A DNA stretch of 64,000 bases, taken from assembly GCF_001598295.1 (NCBI RefSeq), contig NZ_BCYR01000004.1, forward strand, positions 1 through 64,000, in the 5' to 3' direction. Numbering within the stretch: the first letter of the stretch is position 1; each line of letters begins with the position of its first letter. The position numbers and the translations under genes are program-made. Under the pieces are notes generated by a model. It was not told the origin of the DNA, searched no databases, and saw only the letters and a list, made by a program, of their open reading frames with translations. This DNA is from Klebsiella ornithinolytica NBRC 105727 = ATCC 31898. GTDB taxonomy: Bacteria; Pseudomonadota; Gammaproteobacteria; Enterobacterales; Enterobacteriaceae. Below are positions 8,266 to 18,728 of the stretch, piece after piece.

Positions 8266-11200
8266 GCAGCAAAGTTGAACAACTGCATCAGCAGTTAAAA
8301 AAACGTATTCTGGTTCTGGATGGGGGCATGGGCACCATGATCCAGGGCTATCGTCTGAGTGAAGAGGACTTCCGCGGCGAACGCTTTGCCGACTGGCCGT
8401 GCGATCTGAAAGGCAATAACGATCTGCTGGTGCTCAGTAAGCCGGAGGTGATAACCGCTATCCATGACGCCTACTTTGAGGCGGGGGCGGATATCATTGA
8501 AACCAACACCTTTAACTCGACGACTATCGCGATGGCGGATTACCAGATGGAATCCCTGTCGGCGGAAATCAACTTTGTCGCGGCAAAGCTGGCGCGCGCC
8601 TGCGCCGATGAGTGGACTTCCCGCACGCCGGAAAAACCGCGCTACGTCGCGGGCGTGCTCGGCCCGACCAACCGCACCGCTTCTATTTCCCCTGATGTTA
8701 ACGACCCGGCCTACCGCAATATTACCTTTGATGGGCTGGTGGAGGCTTACCGCGAGTCCACCAAAGCGCTGGTGGAAGGGGGCGTTGACCTGATTCTGAT
8801 CGAGACCGTGTTCGATACCCTGAACGCCAAAGCGGCAATCTTCGCCGTGAAAGAGGAGTTTGAGGCGCTGGGCGTTGAACTGCCGATCATGATCTCCGGT
8901 ACCATCACCGACGCCTCCGGGCGTACGCTCTCCGGGCAAACGACCGAAGCCTTTTACAACTCGCTGCGCCACGCCGATGCGCTCACCTTCGGCCTGAACT
9001 GCGCGCTGGGGCCCGATGAGCTGCGCCAGTACGTGCAGGAGCTGTCGCGCATTGCCGAATGCTATGTCACTGCACACCCCAATGCCGGGCTGCCGAACGC
9101 CTTTGGGGAATACGATCTGGACGCTGACACCATGGCGGCGCAGATTCGCGAATGGGCGGAATCGGGCTTCCTGAACATCGTCGGCGGCTGCTGCGGCACC
9201 ACGCCGGAACATATCGCCGCCATGACGCGCGCCGTTACGGGCCTCGCGCCGCGCGTGCTGCCGGAGATCCCGGTCGCCTGCCGTCTGGCCGGCCTGGAAC
9301 CGCTGAATATCGGCGACGACAGCCTGTTTGTTAACGTCGGTGAGCGGACCAACGTGACCGGCTCAGCTAAATTCAAGCGCCTGATTAAAGAAGAAAAATA
9401 TAACGAAGCGCTGGACGTTGCCCGTCAACAGGTGGAAAGCGGCGCGCAGATTATCGATATCAACATGGATGAGGGGATGCTCGACGCCGAAGCGGCGATG
9501 GTGCGTTTCCTTAATCTGATCGCCGGCGAGCCTGATATCGCCCGGGTACCGATTATGATCGACTCCTCGAAATGGGAGGTCATCGAAAAGGGTCTGAAAT
9601 GTATTCAGGGCAAAGGTATCGTCAACTCCATCTCGATGAAAGAGGGCGTAGAGGCCTTCGTTGAGCATGCGAAGAAGGTGCGTCGCTACGGCGCTGCCGT
9701 GGTGGTGATGGCCTTTGATGAAATTGGCCAGGCCGATACCCGCGCGCGGAAAATCGAAATTTGCCGCCGGGCGTACAAGATTCTGACCGAAGAGGTGGGC
9801 TTCCCGCCGGAAGATATTATTTTTGACCCCAATATCTTCGCCGTCGCCACCGGCATTGAAGAGCACAACAACTACGCGCAGGACTTTATCGGCGCCTGTG
9901 AAGACATTAAACGCGAGCTGCCTCACGCGCTGATTTCCGGCGGCGTCTCGAACGTCTCCTTCTCATTCCGCGGCAACGATCCGGTTCGCGAAGCGATTCA
10001 CGCCGTCTTCCTGTACTACGCCATCCGTAACGGCATGGATATGGGGATCGTTAACGCCGGCCAGCTGGCGATTTATGACGATCTGCCGGTGGAACTGCGC
10101 GATGCCGTTGAAGACGTGATCCTCAACCGTCATGCTGACGGCACCGAGCGTCTGCTGGAGCTGGCGGAAAAATACCGCGGTAGCAAAACGGACGACTCCG
10201 CCAACGCCCAGCAGGCGGAATGGCGTAGCTGGGACGTGAAAAAACGGCTTGAATACTCGCTGGTAAAAGGCATTACCGAGTTTATCGAGCTGGATACCGA
10301 AGAGGCGCGCCAGCAGGCCGCTCGTCCGATAGAAGTGATTGAAGGCCCGCTGATGGACGGCATGAACGTGGTCGGCGATCTGTTCGGCGAAGGCAAAATG
10401 TTCCTGCCCCAGGTGGTAAAGTCGGCCCGCGTGATGAAACAGGCGGTCGCCTATCTGGAACCGTATATTGAAGCCAGCAAGGAAAAGGGCTCCAGCAACG
10501 GCAAGATGGTCATTGCGACCGTGAAAGGCGACGTCCACGACATCGGTAAAAATATCGTTGGCGTGGTGCTGCAGTGCAATAACTACGAAATTATCGATCT
10601 TGGCGTGATGGTGCCGGCGGACAAAATCCTCAAAACCGCCCGCGAAGTGAATGCCGACCTGATTGGCCTCTCCGGGCTGATTACCCCGTCGCTGGACGAA
10701 ATGGTCAATGTGGCGAAAGAGATGGAACGCCAGGGCTTTACGATTCCTCTGCTGATTGGCGGAGCCACGACGTCGAAGGCCCATACGGCGGTCAAAATCG
10801 AGCAGAACTACAGCGGCCCGACGGTCTACGTTCAGAATGCCTCGCGCACCGTGGGCGTGGTCTCGGCTCTGCTCTCCGACACGCAGCACGATGATTTTGT
10901 TGCGCGCACGCGTCGCGAGTACGAAACCGTGCGTATCCAGCACGCTCGCAAGAAACCGCGCACGCCGCCGGTGACCCTGGCTGCCGCTCGTGATAACGAT
11001 CTGGCCTTTGACTGGGCCAGCTACACGCCGCCGGTTGCCCATCGTCTGGGCGTGCAGAGCGTGGAAGCGAGCATCGAAACCCTGCGTAACTACATCGACT
11101 GGACGCCATTCTTTATGACCTGGTCGCTGGCCGGCAAATACCCGCGTATCCTCGAAGACGAGGTGGTGGGCGAAGAAGCGAAGCGGTTGTTCCACGATGC

Positions 11201-11945
11201 GAACGAGATGCTGGATAAACTGAGCGCAGAGAAGACGCTGAATCCGCGCGGCGTGGTGGGGTTATTCCCGGCCAACCGGGTGGGGGATGATATTGAAATC
11301 TACCGCGATGAAACCCGCACCCATGTGCTGACGGTCAGCCACCATCTGCGTCAGCAGACGGAGAAAGTCGGCTTTGCCAACTACTGCCTTGCCGATTTTG
11401 TGGCGCCGAAGCTCAGCGGCAAAGCTGACTACCTCGGCGCGTTTGCGGTGACCGGCGGGCTGGAAGAGGACGCGCTGGCGGAAGCGTTTGATGCGCAGCA
11501 CGATGATTACAACAAGATCATGGTCAAAGCCATCGCCGACCGTCTGGCGGAAGCGTTTGCCGAATACCTGCATGAACGTGTGCGTAAGGTCTACTGGGGC
11601 TACGCGGCGAATGAGAACCTCAGTAACGAGGAGCTGATCCGCGAAAACTACCAGGGAATTCGCCCTGCGCCGGGCTACCCGGCCTGTCCGGAGCACACCG
11701 AAAAAGCGGTGATCTGGGAACTGCTGGATGTCGAGGCGCATACCGGCATGAAGCTGACCGAGTCGTTCGCCATGTGGCCGGGCGCATCGGTTTCCGGCTG
11801 GTACTTCAGCCATCCTGACAGTAAGTATTACGCGGTGGCGCAAATTCAGCGCGATCAGGTGGAAGATTATGCCCGGCGTAAAGGGATGACGCCTGCGGAA
11901 GTTGAACGCTGGCTGGCGCCAAACCTGGGATATGACGCGGACTAG
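8262..11945 (+). CDS. metH: Cobalamin-dependent methionine synthase
   Basis: Transfers methyl from 5-methyltetrahydrofolate through cobalamin to homocysteine. It has 1227 residues, as in E. coli. The homocysteine domain (1-325) has zinc ligands in GLNCALGP and GGCCGTTP; the folate domain (about 355-620) starts at [11 protein letters not shown]; the B12 domain (about 650-895) has the cobalt-ligand histidine in [11 protein letters not shown]; the C-terminal domain for SAM-dependent reactivation ends in NLGYDAD. The start is GTG at 8262 after GGGAG, as in E. coli; a TTG at 8247 in frame is unlikely. Confidence 0.97.
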   Translation: MSSKVEQLHQQLKKRILVLDGGMGTMIQGYRLSEEDFRGERFADWPCDLKGNNDLLVLSKPEVITAIHDAYFEAGADIIETNTFNSTTIAMADYQMESLSAEINFVAAKLARACADEWTSRTPEKPRYVAGVLGPTNRTASISPDVNDPAYRNITFDGLVEAYRESTKALVEGGVDLILIETVFDTLNAKAAIFAVKEEFEALGVELPIMISGTITDASGRTLSGQTTEAFYNSLRHADALTFGLNCALGPDELRQYVQELSRIAECYVTAHPNAGLPNAFGEYDLDADTMAAQIREWAESGFLNIVGGCCGTTPEHIAAMTRAVTGLAPRVLPEIPVACRLAGLEPLNIGDDSLFVNVGERTNVTGSAKFKRLIKEEKYNEALDVARQQVESGAQIIDINMDEGMLDAEAAMVRFLNLIAGEPDIARVPIMIDSSKWEVIEKGLKCIQGKGIVNSISMKEGVEAFVEHAKKVRRYGAAVVVMAFDEIGQADTRARKIEICRRAYKILTEEVGFPPEDIIFDPNIFAVATGIEEHNNYAQDFIGACEDIKRELPHALISGGVSNVSFSFRGNDPVREAIHAVFLYYAIRNGMDMGIVNAGQLAIYDDLPVELRDAVEDVILNRHADGTERLLELAEKYRGSKTDDSANAQQAEWRSWDVKKRLEYSLVKGITEFIELDTEEARQQAARPIEVIEGPLMDGMNVVGDLFGEGKMFLPQVVKSARVMKQAVAYLEPYIEASKEKGSSNGKMVIATVKGDVHDIGKNIVGVVLQCNNYEIIDLGVMVPADKILKTAREVNADLIGLSGLITPSLDEMVNVAKEMERQGFTIPLLIGGATTSKAHTAVKIEQNYSGPTVYVQNASRTVGVVSALLSDTQHDDFVARTRREYETVRIQHARKKPRTPPVTLAAARDNDLAFDWASYTPPVAHRLGVQSVEASIETLRNYIDWTPFFMTWSLAGKYPRILEDEVVGEEAKRLFHDANEMLDKLSAEKTLNPRGVVGLFPANRVGDDIEIYRDETRTHVLTVSHHLRQQTEKVGFANYCLADFVAPKLSGKADYLGAFAVTGGLEEDALAEAFDAQHDDYNKIMVKAIADRLAEAFAEYLHERVRKVYWGYAANENLSNEELIRENYQGIRPAPGYPACPEHTEKAVIWELLDVEAHTGMKLTESFAMWPGASVSGWYFSHPDSKYYAVAQIQRDQVEDYARRKGMTPAEVERWLAPNLGYDAD

Positions 11946-11971
11946 AAGGCGAGCAGTCACCAATCCGTCAT

Positions 11972-12007
11972 CTTAGCTGACAACTTAGCTGACAACTTAG
12001 CTTACAA
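11972..12007 (+). repeat. Three tandem 12-bp repeats after metH
   Basis: CTTAGCTGACAA occurs twice in a row, then CTTAGCTTACAA with one change, then a partial CTTACA. They lie between the metH stop and its terminator. This looks like slippage-prone simple sequence; no function is evident. Confidence 0.8.
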
Positions 12008-12011
12008 CTTA

Positions 12012-12041
12012 CAGGGCGCCATTATGGCGCCCTGTCTCTTT
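12012..12041 (+). terminator. metH terminator
   Basis: The perfect stem CAGGGCGCCA/TGGCGCCCTG with a short TTA loop is followed by a pyrimidine-rich TCTCTTTATT tail. It lies 67 bases after metH. Confidence 0.8.
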
Positions 12042-12190
12042 ATTGTGGTTAAACCCTTATACTGGTGTATTGATCCACAACGGCCGGCATCGACTGATAT
12101 CGCCCCGGACGATATCTCCCGGATAAGCCCGGTGCGTTCAGGACGGGTTATCGGTATCTGTCCGTCGGGTAATAAGGAGAATAAGAATCC

Positions 12191-13822
12191 GTGTTAACTC
12201 TGCTGCATCTGCTGTCTGCTGTTGCCCTGCTGGTCTGGGGCACCCACATTGTTCGTACCGGCGTGATGCGCGTATTTGGCGCGCGCCTGCGTTCCGTCCT
12301 CAGTAGTAGCGTTGAGAAAAAACCGCTCGCCTTCTGCGCGGGGATTGGCGTCACGGCTCTGGTCCAGAGCAGCAATGCCACCACCATGTTGGTGACCTCA
12401 TTCGTCGCTCAGGATCTGGTCGCGCTGACGCCTGCGCTGGTGATTGTGCTGGGGGCCGATGTGGGGACCGCATTGATGGCGAGGGTGCTGACCTTCGATC
12501 TGTCGTGGCTGTCGCCGCTGCTGATTTTTATCGGCGTGATTTTTTTCCTCGGGCGCAAACAAACGCGTGCCGGCCAGCTCGGACGGGTGGGGATCGGCCT
12601 GGGGCTGATTCTGTTAGCGCTGGAACTGATTGTGCAGGCGGTTCATCCCATCACCCAGGCAAATGGCGTGCAGGTGATTTTCGCCTCGCTGACCGGCGAC
12701 ATTATGCTCGACGCGCTGATTGGTGCCATGTTTGCCATTATCAGCTACTCCAGCCTGGCGGCCGTGCTGCTAACGGCAACGCTGACTTCAACCGGGGTGA
12801 TTTCATTTCCGGTTGCGCTGTGCCTGGTGATTGGCGCCAACCTCGGCTCGGGGATTCTGGCGATGATCAACAACAGCGCCGCCAACGCTTCTGCGCGCCG
12901 CGTGGCGCTCGGCAGTCTGTTGTTCAAGCTGGTGGGCAGCCTGATTATTCTGCCGTTTGTGCATGTGCTGGCCGATGCGATGCATCGTATGCCGCTGCCG
13001 GAATCGGAACTGGTTATCTACTTCCACGTCTTCTACAACCTGATTCGCTGCGTGGCGATGGTGCCCTTTGCCGAGCCCATGGCCAGACTCTGCAAACGGA
13101 TGATTCATGAAGATCCCGAGCAGGACCTCCATCTCAAACCAAAACATCTGGATACTACGGCGCTGGATACGCCGGCGCTGGCGTTGGCCAATGCCGCGCG
13201 CGAAACGTTGCGCATTGGCGACGCGATGGAGCAGATGCTCGAGGGGCTGCACAAGGTGATGCACGGCGAGCCGCGGGAGGAGAAAGAGCTGCGCAGGCTG
13301 GCGGACGATATCAACGTGCTCTACACCGCGATCAAGCTCTATCTGGCCCGCATGCCGAAAGACGAGCTGGCCGAAGAAGAGTCCCGCCGCTGGGCGGAGA
13401 TCATCGAAATGGCGCTCAATCTGGAGCAGGCTTCCGATATCGTTGAGAGAATGGGCAGCGAAATCGCCGATAAATCGCTGGCGGCGCGCCGCGCCTTTTC
13501 AGTGGAAGGGCTGAAGGAGCTGGACGGGCTGTACGAGCAGCTGCTCAGCAACCTGCAGCTGGCGATGTCGGTCTTTTTCTCCAGCGATGTCCCGAGCGCA
13601 CGACGCCTGCGCCGCAACAAGCATCGTTTCCGCATCCTGAACCGCCGCTACTCGCACGCGCACGTCGACCGTCTGCACCAGCAGAACGTGCAGAGTATCG
13701 AGACCAGCTCGCTGCATCTGGGGTTACTGGGGGATATGAAACGCCTGAACTCGTTGTTCTGCTCGGTGGCTTATAGCGTGATGGAGCAGCCGGATGAAGA
13801 TGACGATCGGGATGAATACTAA
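12191..13822 (+). CDS. yjbB: Na+/phosphate cotransporter family protein YjbB
   Basis: Inner-membrane protein of 543 residues, as in E. coli, where YjbB is linked to phosphate export. The N-terminal half has the inverted Na/Pi-cotransporter repeats: VQSSNATT at 58-65 and a second SYSSLAAVLL motif near 188, among about eight membrane segments. The C-terminal part, from about 330, is a soluble PhoU-like helical domain rich in Glu and Arg and ends in an acidic DEDDDRDEY tail. The start is GTG at 12191 behind AAGGAG. Confidence 0.93.
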   Translation: MLTLLHLLSAVALLVWGTHIVRTGVMRVFGARLRSVLSSSVEKKPLAFCAGIGVTALVQSSNATTMLVTSFVAQDLVALTPALVIVLGADVGTALMARVLTFDLSWLSPLLIFIGVIFFLGRKQTRAGQLGRVGIGLGLILLALELIVQAVHPITQANGVQVIFASLTGDIMLDALIGAMFAIISYSSLAAVLLTATLTSTGVISFPVALCLVIGANLGSGILAMINNSAANASARRVALGSLLFKLVGSLIILPFVHVLADAMHRMPLPESELVIYFHVFYNLIRCVAMVPFAEPMARLCKRMIHEDPEQDLHLKPKHLDTTALDTPALALANAARETLRIGDAMEQMLEGLHKVMHGEPREEKELRRLADDINVLYTAIKLYLARMPKDELAEEESRRWAEIIEMALNLEQASDIVERMGSEIADKSLAARRAFSVEGLKELDGLYEQLLSNLQLAMSVFFSSDVPSARRLRRNKHRFRILNRRYSHAHVDRLHQQNVQSIETSSLHLGLLGDMKRLNSLFCSVAYSVMEQPDEDDDRDEY

Positions 13823-13906
13823 GTCGTTTCCCCCGTCGGCGGATTAACCGGTCACGGGGGCGATATCCCGGCGGCGACGCTGACGCCGCAAGCCGGAACC
13901 GTCATT

Positions 13907-14596
13907 TTAAAAGCGGTGACCAGCCTGCAGAGGCAGCGCTTCCTCACCGGCTTTAAACAGCAGCGTCGGATTCGGGCCGCCGAGGGTGGCCTGCCCCTGT
14001 GTCACCTGAATCCAGTTGCCCTCCGGCAGGCCGATGATCGTCAGCTCCGGGGCCACGACCAGCAGTTCGCGAATACGTTGCTCACGGGTTTCGCCCTGAT
14101 GTCCTGCCGGCAGCGCGTTGGTAAAGTGCGGGTTAATCTGCAGCGGGAACAGCCCCAGCGCGTCAAACCCCTGCGGATCGACAATCGGCATATCGTTGGT
14201 GGTGCGGATGGTCGGGCAGGCGAGGTTTGCGCCCGCGCTCCAGCCAATGTACAACGCGCCACGCTGCACAACGTCCACAATGGGCGCCAGAAGCCCGCGT
14301 CCGCGGCACTCTTTCAGCAGCTGAAAAGTATTGCCGCCGCCGACAATCACCACTTCAGCGGCTGCAATCGCCGCCACGGGGTCGGCGACGCTGTGAATAC
14401 CGGTGACGGAAACGCCGAGCGGGGCGAGCACCGCGGCGGCTTTGGCCGTGTAGTCATCCCAGGTTTGCGTCACTCCGGCAAAGGGGATAAACACCGCGGA
14501 ACGGCGTCCGTTTAGCTGTCCGGCAATTAGCGGCAGCGCATGTTCCAGCCATGCTTTGCCAGGCAGCGACGAGTTACTCAATAACAGCAGTTCCAT
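13907..14596 (-). CDS. pepE: Dipeptidase E (alpha-aspartyl dipeptidase)
   Basis: Cytoplasmic serine peptidase of family S51 that cleaves Asp-X dipeptides. It has 229 residues, as in E. coli and Salmonella. The nucleophile serine lies in [11 protein letters not shown] near 120, and the histidine in NPHFTN near 157. The start at 14596 (MELLLLSNS) has GGAG seven bases upstream; the frame is open further upstream, but without family similarity. It converges on yjbB. Confidence 0.95.
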   Translation of the reverse strand: MELLLLSNSSLPGKAWLEHALPLIAGQLNGRRSAVFIPFAGVTQTWDDYTAKAAAVLAPLGVSVTGIHSVADPVAAIAAAEVVIVGGGNTFQLLKECRGRGLLAPIVDVVQRGALYIGWSAGANLACPTIRTTNDMPIVDPQGFDALGLFPLQINPHFTNALPAGHQGETREQRIRELLVVAPELTIIGLPEGNWIQVTQGQATLGGPNPTLLFKAGEEALPLQAGHRF

Positions 14597-14784
14597 CTTT
14601 TCTCCATTTAGCCAGGTTACAGAGTCGCAGAGGATCCTACCACCGCTTGCCCGCAGGCTCACTGATATGGCTCACGATGTTGCAAGGTGGCGGCGCGTCA
14701 TCGGGCCTCTTGCTGCGGTGACGCGTGAGAAGAGGGGGACGGTTAACGGAAGGCAAAGCGTATGGAACCGGAGTAGGAAACCGG

Positions 14785-14809
14785 GGAAAGAGCGCCCTCC
14801 CTGGCGCTC
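14785..14809 (-). terminator. Terminator at the end of the sor transcript
   Basis: On the minus strand a GAGCGCC/GGCGCTC hairpin with a six-base loop is followed by TTT. It lies directly after the shikimate-dehydrogenase-like gene, so the transcript probably ends here. The U tract is short. Confidence 0.6.
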
Positions 14810-14813
14810 AGGC

Positions 14814-15626
14814 TTACCCCGCCCGCGCAAATGCCGCCGCCTCGTTGACGAGAGCGGCATCCGGACGGACGCCGGTATAAAGCACGAATTGTTCCACCGC
14901 CTGCAGCGCAATCACCTCTGCGCCGCTGATAATCTGCTTATCCAGCTTCTGCGCCAGACGAATCAGCGGTGTTTCCGACGGCAGCGCCACCACGTCGAAC
15001 ACCACCTGAGCCTGCCCAACCATCGACTGGCTGAACGCCAGAGTGTCGCTATGCGTGCCGCCGGCCATGCCGAGCGGCGTGACGTTGACCAGAATATCGA
15101 CCCTGATCCCTTCAGGCTGCGGCTGCCACTGAAAACCGTACTGTTTCGCCAGCGCCAGGCCGCTATCGCGATTGCGGGCGGCGATAACCACATCGCGGAA
15201 GCCGGCGTCGCGAAAGGCGGCGATAACCGCTTTCCCCATGCCGCCGCTGCCCTGAATCATCACGCTGGCACGGGTATCCAGCTGGTGGCTGTCGATCAGG
15301 CTCTTCACCGCGATATAGTCGGTGTTGAGCCCGGTCAATCTGCCGTTGTCGTTCACGATGGTATTGACGGAATCAATCACCCTGGCCGAAGGGTCGATGG
15401 CGTCAAGGAAAGGCATACAGCTCTCTTTAAACGGCATCGAGACCGCGCAACCGCGAATCCCCAGCGCCCGTACTCCTCCCACCGCGGCGGCGATATCCTG
15501 CGTGGTAAAGGCTTTATAGATAAAATTTAGCCCCAGCTTCTCATACAGATAGTTATGAAAGCGGGTGCCGAAGTTGCCTGGCCGGCCGGCCAGCGACATG
15601 CAGAGCTGTGTTTCGCGATTAATCAT
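14814..15626 (-). CDS. Shikimate dehydrogenase-like oxidoreductase (AroE/YdiB family)
   Basis: A 270-residue NAD(P)-dependent oxidoreductase. The AroE-type catalytic lysine is at 67 in VSMPFKES and the aspartate at 103 in GLNTDY; SVNTIV and a glycine-rich nucleotide loop (GSGGMGKAV) follow. Family members act on shikimate or quinate, but divergent ones have other or unknown substrates. Its ATG overlaps the last eight bases of sorE, so it is probably translationally coupled and co-transcribed with the sorbose genes. A role in sorbose metabolism is inference from context. Confidence 0.8.
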   Translation of the reverse strand: MINRETQLCMSLAGRPGNFGTRFHNYLYEKLGLNFIYKAFTTQDIAAAVGGVRALGIRGCAVSMPFKESCMPFLDAIDPSARVIDSVNTIVNDNGRLTGLNTDYIAVKSLIDSHQLDTRASVMIQGSGGMGKAVIAAFRDAGFRDVVIAARNRDSGLALAKQYGFQWQPQPEGIRVDILVNVTPLGMAGGTHSDTLAFSQSMVGQAQVVFDVVALPSETPLIRLAQKLDKQIISGAEVIALQAVEQFVLYTGVRPDAALVNEAAAFARAG

Positions 15627-16848
15627 GAGCAATGTCCGGTGCGTGGGCCAGCAGGTACCGTTCCGCTTCGGCGGACCAGATCCCGTGATTACGCGCCATA
15701 ATGGCCGCCAGCTCAGGGTCAGCAATAGCGCCAAGAGGGGTAAGGGGAAGCGATTTTTCGGTATACACCAGCTTTTTACCACCGCCGACGGCCGGCAAAT
15801 CGAGGGTTGTTTCACCCGCCGCATTCAGTCCGAGAATATGGGTCACCACTTTCGCCGCCTGGACTTTTTTCGCCTGCATCAGCGCCACGGCGGCCCGCAT
15901 ATCGTCAGTATTGCCGCCGGAAGTCCCGACGTAATGCGTAAAGGCATAATGCACGTCGTAAAAGTTTATCGGGGCGCTGAACTGCTTATCCTGCGGACCG
16001 GCAAAGAAGTTCAGGCAGCCGTCCGGGGCCAGCAGCGAAGACGCCATGGTAATCAGCTGCTCATTCGGCACGAACACAAAAATATCATCGAAGCCGTGGC
16101 CGCCGGTCAGCGCCATCAGCGTTTCGCGTCCGGCATCGTGGCCGTCGAGGTAATGGATCAACGTTTGCGGCTCTGACGGATAATGCTGACGGGCGTAGCT
16201 CAGCTTCGGCTTATTGGTGTCGGTCACGACCAGCAGGGCAGGGTTCACCGGTCCATGCAGCGCATAGTCGATCGCCAGCAGCCCCATTGGGCCGGTACCG
16301 CCGAGGATCAGCGTGCGGCCCTGAGGCCGGATGCCCATCACATGGTTATAGCTCCCTTCCTGCAGATGATAGTTGGCGTTGAATGCACCGATCACGCAGG
16401 AGAGCGGTTCGACCAGCGAGCCTTCAAACCAGGTATCGCCTTCCCAGGTGAGCAGACAATCTTGCGTCATGACCTCATCCGGGATCACCACGTGAGTCGC
16501 TTCGCCACCGATCCACGGGAAGGAGTAGCCGGGGCAATCGGGGCGATCCGGCAGCTGCAGGTTGGCCTGAATCACATAGCGCTGGCCGGCCTGGAATTTA
16601 TGCTGCCACTTTTTCCCGACCGCGAGGATTTCGCCACAGAATTCATGGCCGATGATAATCGGATTCACCGCCACGTCGTCCGGCACCTTTTTATGGTTTT
16701 CCCCCTGGTTGGCCTCCTTCCAGGAAGAGAGGCACAGGCTGTCGGTGACCACGCGGGCGAGGATCTCGTCCTCCTGCATTTCCGGGAGTGCAAAGGTTTC
16801 CAGACGCAGGTCGCGTTTACCGTAAAGGCGTAGAGCTGTCGTTTTCAT
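15619..16848 (-). CDS. sorE: L-sorbose 1-phosphate reductase
   Basis: Reduces L-sorbose 1-phosphate to glucitol 6-phosphate, the first cytoplasmic step after uptake. It has 409 residues and is a medium-chain dehydrogenase: GHEFCGEILAVG at 67-78 carries zinc-type GHE residues, and the Rossmann motif is LILGGTGPMGLLAID. The ATG at 16848 has GAGGTGG as its ribosome site. It follows sorM by 73 bases and overlaps the shikimate-dehydrogenase-like gene by eight. Identified from family recall and its place in a complete sor operon. Confidence 0.93.
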   Translation of the reverse strand: MKTTALRLYGKRDLRLETFALPEMQEDEILARVVTDSLCLSSWKEANQGENHKKVPDDVAVNPIIIGHEFCGEILAVGKKWQHKFQAGQRYVIQANLQLPDRPDCPGYSFPWIGGEATHVVIPDEVMTQDCLLTWEGDTWFEGSLVEPLSCVIGAFNANYHLQEGSYNHVMGIRPQGRTLILGGTGPMGLLAIDYALHGPVNPALLVVTDTNKPKLSYARQHYPSEPQTLIHYLDGHDAGRETLMALTGGHGFDDIFVFVPNEQLITMASSLLAPDGCLNFFAGPQDKQFSAPINFYDVHYAFTHYVGTSGGNTDDMRAAVALMQAKKVQAAKVVTHILGLNAAGETTLDLPAVGGGKKLVYTEKSLPLTPLGAIADPELAAIMARNHGIWSAEAERYLLAHAPDIAHD

Positions 16849-16921
16849 GTTTACCACCTCATCCCCTTTTACTGCGGGGTTAGCTTATTGAAGTGGCCCC
16901 GGCGCGACCGGGGCCGAATAA

Positions 16922-17746
16922 TCAGGACAAGAAGCCCAGTGCGTTACCGATAATCCCCAGACCAAACAGGGCAAAGATCAGCCATACCGGGTTAACTTTT
17001 TTATTGAGCAGGCGCACCATCAACAGCGTCAGGCCCAGCGCCAGCAGGCCGGGACAAAGCTGGTCGAGGATGTTTTGTACGGTCATGGTGACGGTGGTGC
17101 CGTCGGCCCCTGGCGTTTGCGACACTACCAACGGCACGTGGATGGAGGTCCACTTGGTGACCAGCACGCCCATCACGAACAGACCTAAAATAGAGGCCCC
17201 TTCGGTCAGTTTTTGCAGCAGGTTACCGCCCATATCGCTGACGATATTGACCCCCTTACGGAAACCAAGCTGCAGGCCGTACCATTTCATTGCCAGGCGT
17301 ACTGCATTGAAAATGAAGAAAAAGAGTAATGGGCCTAGTATGTTTCCCGAGAGTGCCAGCGACGCGCCGAGTGCCGCGGTAATCGGGCGTAACGTGCCCC
17401 AGACCAGCGGATCGCCGACCCCGGCCAGCGGCCCCATCAGGCCAACTTTGATGCCGTTGATCGCCCCATCGTCGATGGCCGCGCCGTTGGCGCGCGCTTC
17501 TTCCATCGCCGCGGTGACGCCCAGCACCGGGCCGCAGACGGCGGGAGTGGTGTTGAAGAACACCAGATGGCGTTTTAGCGCCGCCACCTGATCCTCTTTT
17601 AGCGGATAGAGACGCTTGATCGCCGGGATCATGTCGTAGCAAAAGCCGAGGCCATGAATGCGTTCAAAGTTGAAGGAGGCCTGCTGCAGGTTGGAGCGCA
17701 GAAAGATGTTAACCAGGTCGCCTTGGGTGAGTTTTTTCGGTTCCAT
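16922..17746 (-). CDS. sorM: PTS L-sorbose transporter subunit IID
   Basis: Mannose-family PTS IID membrane subunit that works with SorA (IIC) to move L-sorbose across the inner membrane. The N-terminus has the IID pattern MEPKKLTQGDLVNIFLRS, followed by NFERIHGLGF and GVGDPLVWGT, then C-terminal hydrophobic segments. The ATG at 17746 gives 274 residues and has GGAG six bases upstream. An earlier in-frame ATG at 17758 touches the sorA stop but lacks its own good site. Confidence 0.95.
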   Translation of the reverse strand: MEPKKLTQGDLVNIFLRSNLQQASFNFERIHGLGFCYDMIPAIKRLYPLKEDQVAALKRHLVFFNTTPAVCGPVLGVTAAMEEARANGAAIDDGAINGIKVGLMGPLAGVGDPLVWGTLRPITAALGASLALSGNILGPLLFFFIFNAVRLAMKWYGLQLGFRKGVNIVSDMGGNLLQKLTEGASILGLFVMGVLVTKWTSIHVPLVVSQTPGADGTTVTMTVQNILDQLCPGLLALGLTLLMVRLLNKKVNPVWLIFALFGLGIIGNALGFLS

Positions 17747-17757
17747 AACGGGCTCCA

Positions 17758-18555
17758 TCAGTCGTCAAGTTGGTCAAGGGCGGCGGAAGAGGCGGAGGCC
17801 TGCGGGGCCTCAGCCTTACGCCATTGCGGGTTCAGCTGGATATAAATCAGCGCGATAATGACGCCCACGCCGCCGAAGGCCAGCAGGCTGAAATCGAGAT
17901 AGCCTCCCGCCAGAAAACCGAGGAAAAAGAACGGCATCAGGTATTTGACGCCCATCATGCGCAGCACCATGGCGTAGCCCACCACCACAATAAAACCACC
18001 GGCGATTTGCAGGCCGCGGGTGACAAATTCCGGAATGGCGTTCAGCATGTTGCTGACCATGTCGGCGCTGACAAACAGCGAGACCACCAGTGCCGGAATC
18101 GCGACGCGGAGCGCCTGTACGCCCAGCGCCGAGATATGCAGCATGTCAATAGTGCGAAAACGCGCGTCCTCCGCCGCCTTGTCCGCTGCGTGTTGAAAGA
18201 CCACCGTGATGGTGCGGGCGAAAACGGTGAGCACCTGGCCTGCTGCGGCTACCGGCAGCGCGATGGCGATCCCGGTGGCGATACTTTGATGGCCGACGAT
18301 AACCAGAATCGCGGAGATAATGCTGGCCAGCGCCGAATCCGGCGATTGCGCGGCGCCGACGTTCATCCAGCCGAGTGCGATTAGTTCCAGCGTGCCGCCG
18401 AGCATAATCCCGGTTTTTAAATCACCGAGAATTAAGCCAATGACCGTGCAGGCAATTAACGGGCGATGCGTCTGAAATTCATCCAGTACGCTGCCCATTC
18501 CGGCAATACAGGAAAAAAGAAATATGGCGATTATTTGTAGGGTACTGATTTCCAT
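17758..18555 (-). CDS. sorA: PTS L-sorbose transporter subunit IIC
   Basis: Mannose-family PTS IIC permease of 265 residues with many hydrophobic helices. It starts MEISTLQIIAIFLFSCIAGM and contains GTLELIALGWMNVGAAQSPD, typical of this family. It forms the membrane channel with SorM. A 173-base gap separates it from sorB, longer than any other in the operon, and that gap contains a sequence like the SorC operator. Confidence 0.95.
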   Translation of the reverse strand: MEISTLQIIAIFLFSCIAGMGSVLDEFQTHRPLIACTVIGLILGDLKTGIMLGGTLELIALGWMNVGAAQSPDSALASIISAILVIVGHQSIATGIAIALPVAAAGQVLTVFARTITVVFQHAADKAAEDARFRTIDMLHISALGVQALRVAIPALVVSLFVSADMVSNMLNAIPEFVTRGLQIAGGFIVVVGYAMVLRMMGVKYLMPFFFLGFLAGGYLDFSLLAFGGVGVIIALIYIQLNPQWRKAEAPQASASSAALDQLDD

Positions 18556-18728
18556 AATATGTCACCTTGAGGGTATGCTAATCCCTGCCTGTTACGGCAT
18601 TAACACGGTATTACTCTGACGGTCACGGTATGGCTTTTATATTTTTAAACCTGTCACCAAAGATTGTGCTAAGTCTATTTCCAGGGTGTGCCATGCAGAA
18701 TAACGATGTGCAAAATACAGGCGCTGTT

